Assembly: GCA_049999725.1 (NCBI GenBank)
Contig: JBNGIS010005664.1
Coordinates: 1 to 35,478, forward strand
Direction of reading: 5' to 3'
Source: Haplomitrium mnioides
Taxonomy: Eukaryota; Marchantiophyta; Haplomitriopsida; Calobryales
Length of the DNA stretch: 35,478 nucleotides
Part shown: piece by piece, positions 21,901-30,407 of the stretch
Position numbering within the stretch: the first letter of the stretch is position 1
How the letters are laid out: every line of letters begins with the position of its first letter
Notes under the pieces: generated by a model
Told to the model about the DNA's origin: nothing
The model's input: only the letters and a program-made list of their open reading frames with translations
The model's database searches: none
Made by a program: the position numbers and the translations under genes

Positions 21901-22424
21901 TTTTGTGTTTTGAACAAACGCACTTTGATCATGAATATCGAGGTTTCCCTTAGATGATGATAAAGAAAGGTCTACAACCATCTGGAATTTCTGTGTTGAA
22001 CTTCTTTTTGTTGATCTTTTGGAATACTCAGAAGAAAGATTCAACTTTGACCGCTTGAAGGGCAACAAAGATCTTGTGCTTGAAGAAGTTTGTTTCTTTA
22101 ATTCTCGGCAAGCACTGGGTTCCCTCTTTGATCCTTTGCACGCAAGTTGTTCATTCGTTAGTCTTATATGCGCATTGGATTCTAATCCTATGTGCACATA
22201 GAGTTCACCTTGTCGATCTTTTCGGACAAAGCTATCTGATTCAATAGAAGCTATCTTTTTCCCTAATATACTTGCTATCCCACTTGACGCTTTTGGTACT
22301 CCATCACTTACCTCCAAAGAATTGCAATTTGACTAAATCTCAACCTGCCTATCAAAACTAACATTTTTTGTGAAGATGAATCTTGGAATTCTAATCTCTT
22401 CTTGCCTTTAAAAACTCTAGCCAT
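18959..22424 (-). pseudogene. Transposase-like gene with RNase-H-fold D-D-D/E motifs
   Basis: The minus reading starts at an ATG at 22,424 (MARVFKGKKRLEF). The N-terminal 250 residues are Ser/Lys-rich. A Cys-containing block follows at 21,404-20,740: SYCQNNCLSLCKTDV, FVCRRAFKLIL, EWMDSFFQ, HCERMPTHKFYNLL, FTKHWRAHFPNVKIPKR and FAVYEACEEIKSLR. After a probable donor at 20,738/20,737 and an intron, the core (about 20,000-19,200) gives DGMD (19,812-19,823), YLQLDNMTREN (about 19,600-19,625), VGHTHNQIDQMF (about 19,475-19,510) and KQFSTDEFWLPTDGI. The spaced Asp and Asp/Glu series resembles uncharacterised eukaryotic proteins (DUF7869-like) that I believe are transposases; that name is from memory. 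In-frame stops (for example 19,809-19,811 and two flanking HCERMP) show recent decay. The 3' end runs into the gap. Confidence 0.7.
20342..20363. repeat. Single quasi-palindrome in a transposase-gene intron
   Basis: AATCCTATGCACGCATAGGATT has 10-bp arms with a mismatch only at the centre. It shares the YATGCRCGCATRG core of the 24-bp arrays elsewhere in element A. Confidence 0.7.
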
Positions 22425-22890
22425 TGAAAAAGCTCACTAAAAAGCAACTATTTGAAGAAACTATTTTAACAAATATTATAAACCTCTTATGGCTCACCTA
22501 AAATATGTGTTTTGTAAGAAATTTCTACAAAACTACAAAATTAAAAAAGCCTTTTATGAAGAATATGAGAAAACAAATTGGAAAGATGAAAACGAGTGAT
22601 GTTTTAATATACTAATGTTTTTATGCACCATGCAAACCTACGTGTCAAGAGCTTCGGGAATCATTTTTTTGGGGAAAAAGGCATTTTTTGAAATTTAAGC
22701 ATAAAATGAGTGTCAGTTGAAAGTTTCTTTCCATTGTTGCGAGTTCACTTTCTAGCTTTTCTTTTCTTGTCATCGCGTTTTTGCATTTACTTGTTATTTT
22801 GCCCTTTCCAACCGTTTGAGTTTTGTGAGCTTTTGTTAATTAGATTTTTCACCTCCAATTCTACCCATTTTTACTTTTTGGAAAATAACA
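22425..22890. promoter_or_regulatory. Divergent intergenic region between the two genes of element A
   Basis: About 470 bp separate the transposase ATG (minus, 22,424) from the first recognised methyltransferase-gene exon (plus, about 22,898). It probably carries both promoters and perhaps a 5' exon of the plus-strand gene. I cannot assign a TATA box with confidence. Confidence 0.45.
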
Positions 22891-23295
22891 TCGCAAGGAA
22901 ATATTTCCAGACCTGCTCAACCAAAGCCTTATAGGTTTTTGGATGTTATTAAAGCTCTGGAGCTTGAAAAACTAAACTAGATATAGCTAGTTAACTATGG
23001 ATCCTTGAAAAACCTTGATCAACATCTTTACCTTTTCGTTAGGGAAGGTGAGAAATTCAACTTGGGCCTTTGGGTCCAATTCACTATGATCAAAGATGAC
23101 CAACAAGCCAACATTGGGCTGCTTGTTCATATACAAGATGTGATTACTCTGTACAAGACAAATGCCAAATGATTTTCTTTTTCTAAGATGAATGAGAGGG
23201 ACATTTTTGTTAAGCATCTTCAGATGGCAAAGGAAGATAGCAAGGTAATATTTTAAACCCTTTTTCATTTGTTTTCTTTTTTGACTAACTCAGAA

Positions 23296-23568
23296 CTCCC
23301 CGGTCCATGTGCGCATGGACTCTAAGGTCCATGCGCTCATGGAGTCCCAACTCCACTCGCGCAAGGACTCCCTGGTCCTTGCGCACTTGGACCTAGAAGT
23401 CTATGCATACATTGAATTCCAAGTCTTTGTGCGAGTGGAATCCCATGTCCATATGCGCATGAACTTCCGTGTTCAGACCCTCGTAGACTATCAGGTCCAT
23501 GTGCACATGGACTCTCAGGTCCTTGCATGCTTGGACTCCTAAGTCCAAGTACGTATAGACTACATTGT
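23296..23568. repeat. 24-bp quasi-palindromic tandem array 1 (in an intron)
   Basis: About 11 units of 24 bp have the form GTCC-N8-GGAC, the 8-bp centre often being ATGTGCGC/ATGCGCTC-like. Unit anchors (GGTCC) at 23,302, 23,326 and 23,350 show the exact 24-bp period. Because 24 is a multiple of 3, both strands stay open for 60-80 codons with an 8-residue pattern; I take this as a by-product. The array lies inside the intron at 23,245-23,646. Confidence 0.88.
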
Positions 23569-24145
23569 CATTTTCCTTACACTAAACATTTGTACTTGTG
23601 TTTGATCGTTTTTGGTTTTGTTTCCACTTTACTCAAGTTTTGGCAGATTTTGTCGATAGCTACAAGGACGCAAAGTGCGTCAAACAAGATTTCGTAAAGT
23701 TCGCCATTAGCATCAAAATTCTGAAGCCCAAGCATGGCATAAATAGTCAACACCTAGTGCCACACCCGAGCATGGCTACATTTTCAATTCATGTTGCAAG
23801 CCCTTCTATGCAAAAAAAGAGAAAGGAGGTGGAGCCAGCTGAGGCTCCCTAAAAGAAAAAATATGCGGTTAAAAAGAAAAAGCATGTTTCAACTCCAATT
23901 ATTGAAGAGGAGCCAAGCATCTCCAAATCTCTAGCAAGGTCATCTTCTGGTGCCCTTTCGTCCTCAACACCAAGTAGCTCAGGCCAAGAAATAGAGCTGG
24001 AGCCAATTCGAGTTCCAACGTCAAGAGTGAAAAGGCAATCGCACAAGGGGTTGCAAAATTTTAAGGAATGCAAGCAAGTGGACCCTCAGACAATGTCTAA
24101 GGAAGATAAAAAACAAATTCAGGGAGTCTGTAATCCAGCGATGCA

Positions 24146-24287
24146 GAGTCCGCAAAGAAACAATTACTATTAGGCTAGACAACTTGAATCTACCAAAACT
24201 TAGAATGGACAATTGGGAGTCCGCAAAGAAACAATTACTATTAGGCTAGACAACTTGAATCTACCAAAACTTAGAATGGACAATTGG
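24146..24287 (+). repeat. Exact 71-bp tandem duplication
   Basis: Two identical 71-bp copies (24,146-24,216 and 24,217-24,287) lie in the coding part of the methyltransferase gene. Since 71 is not a multiple of three, the duplication shifts the frame. Their identity implies a recent event. Confidence 0.95.
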
Positions 24288-25168
24288 GAGCCTTTCCAAA
24301 CTAGAAGGATGAATGAAGATTTTGTTGAGCTTTTGGCGAAGACAATGCTCACAAACAATATATGCATAGTTTTTCTATTGTTGTTGTTGATTCCAAGTGC
24401 AGGTTGAATGATAAGTCAAAGTTTGATATTCAGAACCCTGACAAGTATCGCTACGAGATTGCAAAAGGCAATCACAATGTTGCAGCAAAGCAGCCTTTGA
24501 TCACAAAACACAGAGCAAAGAATCTGGCACTTTCGCTCTACAATTGCTATGTCTACGTGGGCCTTACACCAAACAGAGGCCAGTATTTTTGCAACTGATG
24601 ACAACTACAACTAGAGATACAGGTTGGAGATGACCTTGATTCAGAAGGTTGAATATTGGCATCAGAGGTTTGTGGAGAGTGGGATAGTGTCATCCCAAAA
24701 ATTGGAAAGAGAGTTAGTGTCGGAAACCTTGGAGATCAAGCCTAAGTCGACACTTGAGAAGACAGTCACTTCTCAAGACAACTGGTTCTAGCTTGCATTT
24801 GAAGTGGTCAGCTCAAGGATTTACAATAGAGCATACTTTCAATGTGGGAGAAAATTACTGTTAAGGGTCAGAAGCCTAAGGCCAAGAGATCTCTCAGAAT
24901 GGAGGACATGAAGTGGACACCTTGGAGGTCCTTTCAAGGTCTTCCTAACGAGGTCAAAATTTCAGTTTTGAAATGTGTGGAAGCCAGAGAGCTTTCAATG
25001 GATGAAATATCTTGGGAGGTAGAGAGACATAAAGTTTTGGTAGTGATGGTGAAAAGTTTCTGCTCTGAAGTTTAATATAGCAGTTGGAAGGAAGCAAGAG
25101 AGAAGTACCCTCTCCACACATAGGAGTCGAAGATGGCTGCATTTTATTCTAGTTTCGAGAAGCTTTTG

Positions 25169-25642
25169 GTAAGTTTTTTTTTCACTGTACATTCATTTCT
25201 TTGGAGTTGCTATGAATTTAGGGTAAATTGTCTTTAGTTATAATAAAATATGTTTTGAGTCCCTTTGCGCATGGACTTCACAGCCCATGAGTGTCTAGAA
25301 TTGGAATTCCATGCACGCATGGACTTCCAGTTCTAGGCACTTGTGGATCTCAATGTCTAGGTCTGCTTGGACTTTGAAGTCTATGCGCGCATGGACGAAC
25401 ATGGACTTTTGAAGTCCTTTTACGCTTGGACTTCAATGTCCATATGCTCTCAGACTTCAATGTCAATGTGCGCATGGACTTTGAAGTTCTTATGTGCTTG
25501 GACTTCAATGTCTATACGAGCATGGACTTCAATGTCCTTGGTAGTTTGAAGTCCAAGGTCTTTGCTCAAATTGTCTTTCTCTCTACAGTCTTAAATTTCT
25601 TTTTTGTCTCCTCTTTTTTTTTCCATTTTCATTGTATGTGGG
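25169..25642 (+). other. Intron of the methyltransferase gene carrying array 2
   Basis: A good donor (TTTTG|GTAAGT) starts at 25,169. The acceptor is not certain; coding resumes around 25,643-25,660. The intron contains the second 24-bp array and a T-rich tract before coding resumes. Confidence 0.5.
25255..25560. repeat. 24-bp quasi-palindromic tandem array 2 (in an intron)
   Basis: Same unit type as array 1 with GACTTCAATGTCC-like spacers, for example ATTCCATGCACGCATGGA at about 25,306-25,323 and GTCTATGCGCGCATGGAC at about 25,379-25,396. From 25,375 to 25,550 the 24-bp period is clear apart from one short insertion. It is more diverged on the left side. Confidence 0.83.
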
Positions 25643-26200
25643 GGGACAAAACGTTTAAGCAATAGCTTGCCAAAAAATTAACGACAGCTGCCAAAGGGCG
25701 AAAAAGATCGGGGGTTGAAGAAGCCCTAGAAGATCAAGTCTAAGCACCAACACTTATTTCCTACCCTCTTGCTTTTTTGCTTCACTGCCAAAAAGCTAAA
25801 GAGTGGAAACTAAAGCAATAAAATGATGTTTCATCCCTTCCCAACTAATGGAGATGTGAGAGACGAGGACGAGGACTTACTATCCAATGTTGATGGTCTC
25901 AATATGGTATACTACCAAGTCCATGGGGAGGCTAACAATCGTCAGTTGAAGGGATTTGTGAAACCTAAGTGTTTCACTTTGGCAATTGTAGATACTTCTT
26001 ATGGTTACAACCTTAAAAGAATACAAGCATGACAATTTAGAACCTTTTTCCAAAGATGACATTTTTTATATGGTTTCATCTTTTGCGGCAATCACGACCT
26101 CAGATTTTTGGTCTTTTGTGATTATACATTCGTCGCAACAATTTGACATCATCGATGATGCTCTTTAGGAGGTTTGCTATGCCATCAACCACGACATTTG

Positions 26201-26298
26201 GTAAGTTGTTTTTTGACTTTTTGGGTTTTTAGTTTACCGTCTTTAGTTTTCCTACACATTGTTTTCACTGTTTGATTTGTTTGTTTTTCTTATTACAG
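26201..26298 (+). other. Small intron in the methyltransferase gene
   Basis: The donor ACATTTG|GTAAGT and acceptor TTATTACAG|GGATGAAAAC bound 98 bp. Removal makes the reading INHDIW-DENNIHH continuous. The truncated second copy has a matching acceptor at 31,970/31,969 (minus strand), which supports a genuine, conserved intron. Confidence 0.82.
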
Positions 26299-26943
26299 GG
26301 ATGAAAACAACATTCATCATTCTGGTGGTCCAAGAATTGCACACACCCATGAGTATTGGACGGTGGGCTACTGGACAAAAGAAGGAATGAGGAGCATGAG
26401 GTATTTTTATTTGCAACCTGCTCATATGAGTGGTCTCCCTTGGCAAATAATGCGTAGCGTGTTTAGTTGTTCTACGATTTTGGCCAAACTAAAACATCCA
26501 AGAGATGATGCTCCTATGAATGTTTATCAAAAGCTGCACGCTCTTTACAAATGTTTTTGACCATCTATCAACAAAGCAAGATTGGATCTTAGATCTTTGC
26601 TCTGGGTTCGGCACAGGCTTTGTCTGTGCTTTAAAGCTGATGCAAAATTGCATTGATGTGGAATATGATAGATGTCAGTCTATCTACATTCCTCAGAGAG
26701 TTTTGACGATGGTTTTCTTGCCATCCAACTTTTTAGAATCACAGATAGTGTATTCATACCATAAGAAACCTATTCCTTTTGGTACTGCAGATGCTACTGG
26801 TGATTTTGTTGCCATCTCTAGGACTGGAAAGTCTCAGCAAGACTCTTTAGTGACTGTAGATGCTCAACCAGTGGATTTAGATGAGACAATTCCTCCTGAA
26901 GCATATAGAGCTGTAGCATCTCATTGATGAAATTGTTTTATAT

Positions 26944-26949
26944 AATAAA
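26944..26949 (+). promoter_or_regulatory. Possible polyadenylation signal (AATAAA)
   Basis: AATAAA occurs 17 bp after the TGA stop codon of the methyltransferase gene, in T-rich sequence. Plant signals are loose, so this is only a candidate. Confidence 0.4.
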
Positions 26950-27169
26950 GTATTTTTTTACAAAGTTTTATTTGCTGAACTTTCAATCCTATTGCACTCC
27001 CAATCCATTTTAAGTCTGTTTATCACGATTCAATTTGGTGCGCAAAATGGTTTTTGAACAAAACAATTTGGTTTTTATGAAAATTAGCAAAGTCTATGTT
27101 GACATGGAAGTTCACTTTCCTTTTTCATTTTTTGTTCCTTCTTAGATGACCTTGTGTATTCTCTGCTTC

Positions 27170-27330
27170 TAGTTACTCAACAGTCTTGGATCACTTCAAT
27201 TGTCCATATAGGCATGGGTTTCAGTTATTCGCTCGAGTTAGCTATAGTTGTTCCTGCGCGCAAGTATCTTTCAAACAAAGCGTGCCTACACTTGGACCTT
27301 AGTTGTCCATACGCACATAAGCTTAAGCAA
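27170..27330. repeat. Degenerate 24-bp array 3 near the right end of element A
   Basis: Units such as GTTCCTGCGCGCAAGTATC and GTCCATACGCACATAAGC show the same 8-8-8 layout as arrays 1 and 2, but with poor conservation. They lie about 300 bp beyond the methyltransferase gene. Confidence 0.5.
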
Positions 27331-27629
27331 TCTTTTCACAATTTTGCTTCAACAATCCCCTTACGCCAACAATTTAGAGTTCTACTTCAAATTTTTTTTG
27401 CATAAAGTTTGAATACTTTTATCAAATTTCTAAATTATTGATATCATTGCTAGTTTCGAAAATATTTAACAACAACTGTCATATAAAATTTTCTACATAT
27501 TTTGTATGTTGATGCTCATGCTTTTGAAAGATGAAATTATTGAAGCAATTTTGTTAAAATACTGATAAGAAAATTGCTTTTAATACAATGTGCATTCAAA
27601 GTGAGCTATTTTGGTATGTATAATTATAC
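27331..27629. other. AT-rich interior of element A, no gene
   Basis: Nothing recognisable apart from homopolymer-rich, AT-rich sequence leading into the right inverted repeat. Confidence 0.5.
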
Positions 27630-27752
27630 TTGTTTTACAAACAAACATTGCTAGTATGAAAATCATGATTTTGGATGCTAAAATTACAAATTTGGTTTTT
27701 GAGAGCAAAAAATAAAACAGGAACCTTGTAGCGGTTTCTAATTCAAAGTAGC
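27630..27752 (-). repeat. Right terminal inverted repeat of element A
   Basis: On the minus strand it begins GCTACTTTGAATTAG and aligns with 17,837-17,957. The outermost 11 bases are identical; the rest has drifted with small gaps. Confidence 0.7.
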
Positions 27753-28478
27753 GGTTGTTCTCTAAAGTAAATCTCTAAAACCACTGCTTTTTTGAGTTTG
27801 CTTTATGACTCCTTTGCATATATGATTCTTTGAATTATAAAAGATTTTTTAATTGTTGAAACCATCTAAAATTTGCCCACTTTAACCTTTTTGCTCATAG
27901 ATTTTCAACTACAAAAAAAGCTCATTTTTTGCTTGAACTTGAAAATAGAGCTCCAAAATACATGTAATGTTTTGTTTTGTTGATTATTGTGTCTTATGAT
28001 TTCAAACTCATTCCCTTGACTTCTAGTCCGTTTGGGTATTTTCCTCATATTTTCTATTTTTTTTTTTTGAAAGAAAAAATTTTAAGGAGCATCATGTTCG
28101 TGTGCGCATAGAGTTTATGAAGCTAAACTTATTTCAAAATAACTTATTATGACATATATTTCACTTTTTAGGCTTCTAAATGTAATCAATGATAAATGCA
28201 AGTTTCTTGTGAAAACATACCATAATTTGTATACTTTTTATCAATTTCAAAATTTCCAATATTTTCATAAAAACTAAGAATATCTTTTGATTTTGCATAA
28301 TTCATTGATTCTTATTCTATCATGTTTGTTAAAATGGCAAAAAATGAAGCTCAAAAACTCATGTAGTTTGTGTTTTTCAAAAATAACCTTGTTTTCTTTG
28401 TTTTTTGAGCTCAAAAACTATGTTTTTTTTATTAAAAAAGCTCTTATTTTGAGTAGCTTGTTCCTGGTTCAAAGTAGC
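27753..28478 (-). mobile_element. Terminal fragment D of the GCTACTTTGAA family
   Basis: The right edge reads GGTTCAAAGTAGC (ends 28,478). The minus-strand sequence from there (GCTACTTTGAACCAGGAACA, then AGTTTTTATGAAAATATTGG and a GCGCAC unit) aligns over about 400 bp with 35,048-35,460. No coding remains. It is truncated where it meets element A. Confidence 0.7.
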
Positions 28479-29130
28479 GGTTGTTGTTTCCCTTTTGTAT
28501 CAAATATGTCATCAACACTTTTCTAACTATACTATGTACTTAACTTATCAAACAAGATGTCTCTACTCACCCTTAGCATGCGTGCAGTAACACAAAAGCA
28601 CTTGTAGCCTTGTTTCCTATTCAAGTATTCAATGAATATACATTTTTAATGCTTCTAAATATTAGATTTCTAAACATGTAGTAGTACAAGCACCATGTTG
28701 TGCTATTTATAAGAAAATAGAGAGGAGTGAAGGAAGTGGTAGGGGGTGACTTTTAGGGTTGAAATTGCTTTAAAGTTACTTGTTTCTTAAGTTACTTTAA
28801 GTGAAGTGGTATATGGTCACTTTAAGGGTTGAAATTAGAAGTGACTTGTAAGTGAATAAAAAAGGATGACACCTTCTTCTCTTGTATAAATAGAAGGGCT
28901 TCATAGCCCCACTTCTTATTCTAGAGTTCCTCTCAAATCACTTGGATTCTTTGGTTGCTTGGCTTTTGCTTGTCTTATTGACATTTGGTTGAAAAACTCT
29001 ATTAGAGTTCACTTTAAGTTCTTACTCATTTGGATTTGGTCTTTGAGTTCTTTCATATAACGCCTTCTAGTGAACTTTTCTTCTAGCATTGTTCTATCAA
29101 TTGCTACCATAGAAGTGTGGTCTATAAATG
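28479..29130 (+). other. LTR-like promoter stretch between transposon and copia fragments
   Basis: No coding reading. A TATAAATA box at 28,885-28,892 followed by GAAGGGCTTC and a T-rich region with repeated TTGG/CTTT words resembles the U3-R-U5 layout of a plant LTR. No second copy occurs in the window, so a solo LTR is only a suggestion. Confidence 0.35.
28885..28892 (+). promoter_or_regulatory. TATA-box-like sequence
   Basis: TATAAATA in the context CTTGTATAAATAGAAGG, a strong plant TATA-box match. It is placed in LTR-like sequence and no downstream gene is evident. Confidence 0.4.
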
Positions 29131-29140
29131 TAGACTGTAG

Positions 29141-30400
29141 TTGACATTGCCTCTGTCCAACAATGATGAGGCATATTTTTCTTATTCAGTAAGGCACATA
29201 CCACCTCCTCTATCTGTTGGTTCTTCTTTCAGCAACCCCATTTTGTTAGGGTGTATATCTATAGGTTTTTTGCCTGTTAATTCCCTCTTTCTACAGATAA
29301 GTGTAGAATTATGTGGAGAAATAATCTCTTCCTCCATCAGATCGTAGACACTAGATTTGCTGCCTTTTCTCCTTTTCCACCATAGCTCTAAAGTGTTTGA
29401 AGTGATCAAACTCTTCAGTCTTCTACTTCATAAAATATATTCAAATCTTCCTTGAATAGTCATCAATAAAGATGACATAGTATGTGCACCCTTGAATGGA
29501 CCCTGTTTTGGTTGGGCTTCATACATGTGAATGTATCACCTCAAGTGGTTTACTTGCTACATATGCATCATGGAGAATGATTTCCTTGCTTGCCTACCAA
29601 ATTAGCATGCTTCACATACTTTTTGTATCCCTTCTACTTTGAACTTGGATAGCCTACTAATTACCCTTGAGTTTTGCATACTTCTCAATTGTTGTACATT
29701 AACATGGCCAATGTACTTGTGCCATATTTCTATGTTTGACATGACCTCTATATCATATACAAACATTGCTTCTATTACTTTGAACATACTCACATTTAAT
29801 GTGAACATCCTGCAGCTTGTGCTTCCTTTCGTGATGAGATTATAGTTATTTTCCCAATCCTCAATGAACACACAAGTGGGATAAAACCGAACCTACATAT
29901 TGTGCTCTACACATTGTCTAACTGAGATCAGGTTTTCTTGAATCCTTGAGACATGCATAACATCAGATATGTGTTTTTTTTTTCCATTCTCTAATATTAT
30001 AGATATATTGCCAACTTGATGGATAGGATTCATAGTTGAGTCACATGTCTCAACATAGCTTGGTGTGCTCAAGTTTCTTATTTCATTGAACCACTCTCCA
30101 TGGGTTGTTATGTGGTTTGAACATGTGGAATTAACAAATCACTTATCTTCATCGCCACTCTATTTCCTATGAGTAACAATTGAGAACCCATGTTGCATGA
30201 CAAATAGAATCTCACTGTTTGTCTTGCAGGAACCTGAATAGTTTCCTTGCACTTTATTGTTTCTCATGTTTTTGTATTTTTTGTAGCAGCCTCTTGCCAT
30301 ATGGCCTAGTTTTCCATAGTAAAAATGGTCTTCCCTAAATAATGACGTTGGCTTCCACGCCCTCGGTCCCTCTGTCTCTAAACTGACTTTTGCTACCATA
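29141..30400 (-). pseudogene. Decayed copia gag-protease-integrase fragment (copia 3a)
   Basis: From 30,399 the minus reading gives a zinc knuckle FYYGKLGHMARGCYKK, with the first Cys changed to Phe or Tyr. It continues with WFVNSTCSNHITTHGEWF, where the catalytic DSG of the protease is replaced by NST. The pre-integrase finger follows: IWHKYIGHVNVQQLRSM and VCEAC (29,871-29,602). The integrase core has HFKHFRAMVEKEK and CLRSDGGRDYF, then QNGVAERR (about 29,230). Multiple stops and shifts are present. The 5' side ends exactly at the transposon terminus at 30,408. This is the gag-to-integrase part that copia 2 (15,900-17,836) lacks. Confidence 0.8.
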
Positions 30401-30407
30401 AATACCT

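Larger units (their letters stand above)
22898..26927 (+). pseudogene. ParB-like plus beta-class DNA methyltransferase gene, intron-containing, broken
   Basis: Exonic readings, in order: PYRFLDVIKALELEKLN and LDQHLYLFVREGEKFNLGLW (22,898-23,244); a Ser/Lys-rich stretch (23,647-24,140); a ParB-like segment with NEDFVELLAKTML, FSIVVVDSK and YRYEIAKGNHNVAA (GNHN at 24,467-24,478); a helical stretch to about 25,168; then the methyltransferase. Its motif IV is FTLAIVDTSYGYNL (25,976-26,014, DTSY for DPPY). GGPRIAHTHEYWTVGYW follows, and motif I is WILDLCSGFGTGFVCALKL (26,583-26,639) with VEYD after it. The order IV before I is that of beta-class N6-adenine/N4-cytosine methyltransferases. Introns are supported at 23,245-23,646, from 25,169, and at 26,201-26,298. 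Breaks: a shift near 26,010, TAG at 26,166-26,168, a shift near 26,553, and an exact 71-bp duplication at 24,146. The modified base and target are unknown. Confidence 0.72.
17837..27752. mobile_element. Element A: DNA transposon with transposase-like and DNA-methyltransferase genes
   Basis: Inverted repeats beginning GCTACTTTGAA bound a segment of about 9.9 kb, including 400 N. The left end (17,837 rightward) and the reverse complement of the right end (27,752 leftward) align over roughly 120 bp, with shared blocks such as TCAAAAACCAA/CACAAAAACCAA and ACTAGCAATGTTT/GCTAGTAATGTTT. Inside, a transposase-like gene (minus, start at 22,424) and a ParB-like plus methyltransferase gene (plus, from about 22,900) diverge from a 470-bp centre. 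Quasi-palindromic 24-bp arrays lie in introns and near the right end. No clean target-site duplication was found. I do not know a named superfamily with this combination. Confidence 0.72.

Noticed and set aside
23309-23542. Plus-strand reading of 77 codons with an 8-residue repeat, and a 63-codon minus reading over the same DNA
   Set aside because: Both are open only because the 24-bp array is a multiple of three. The stretch lies inside an intron bounded by GT and AG, so I treat it as a repeat and not a protein.
23296-25560. CRISPR-like regular repeats
   Set aside because: The units are contiguous 24-bp tandem repeats without unique spacers, in plant DNA, with no cas genes.
25367-25665. Open readings with MDF-NV-type repeats
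   Set aside because: Same cause as array 1: they follow the 24-bp repeat in an intron.
26944-26949. Bacterial contamination as the source of the methyltransferase
   Set aside because: The gene has spliceable introns, a plausible poly(A) signal, a second copy with the same intron and flanking plant retroelements, so it is a resident eukaryotic sequence.
17837-28478. Element A ending at 28,478 instead of 27,752
   Set aside because: The left end aligns over about 120 bp with the sequence inside 27,752, but only over about 18 bp with that inside 28,478.
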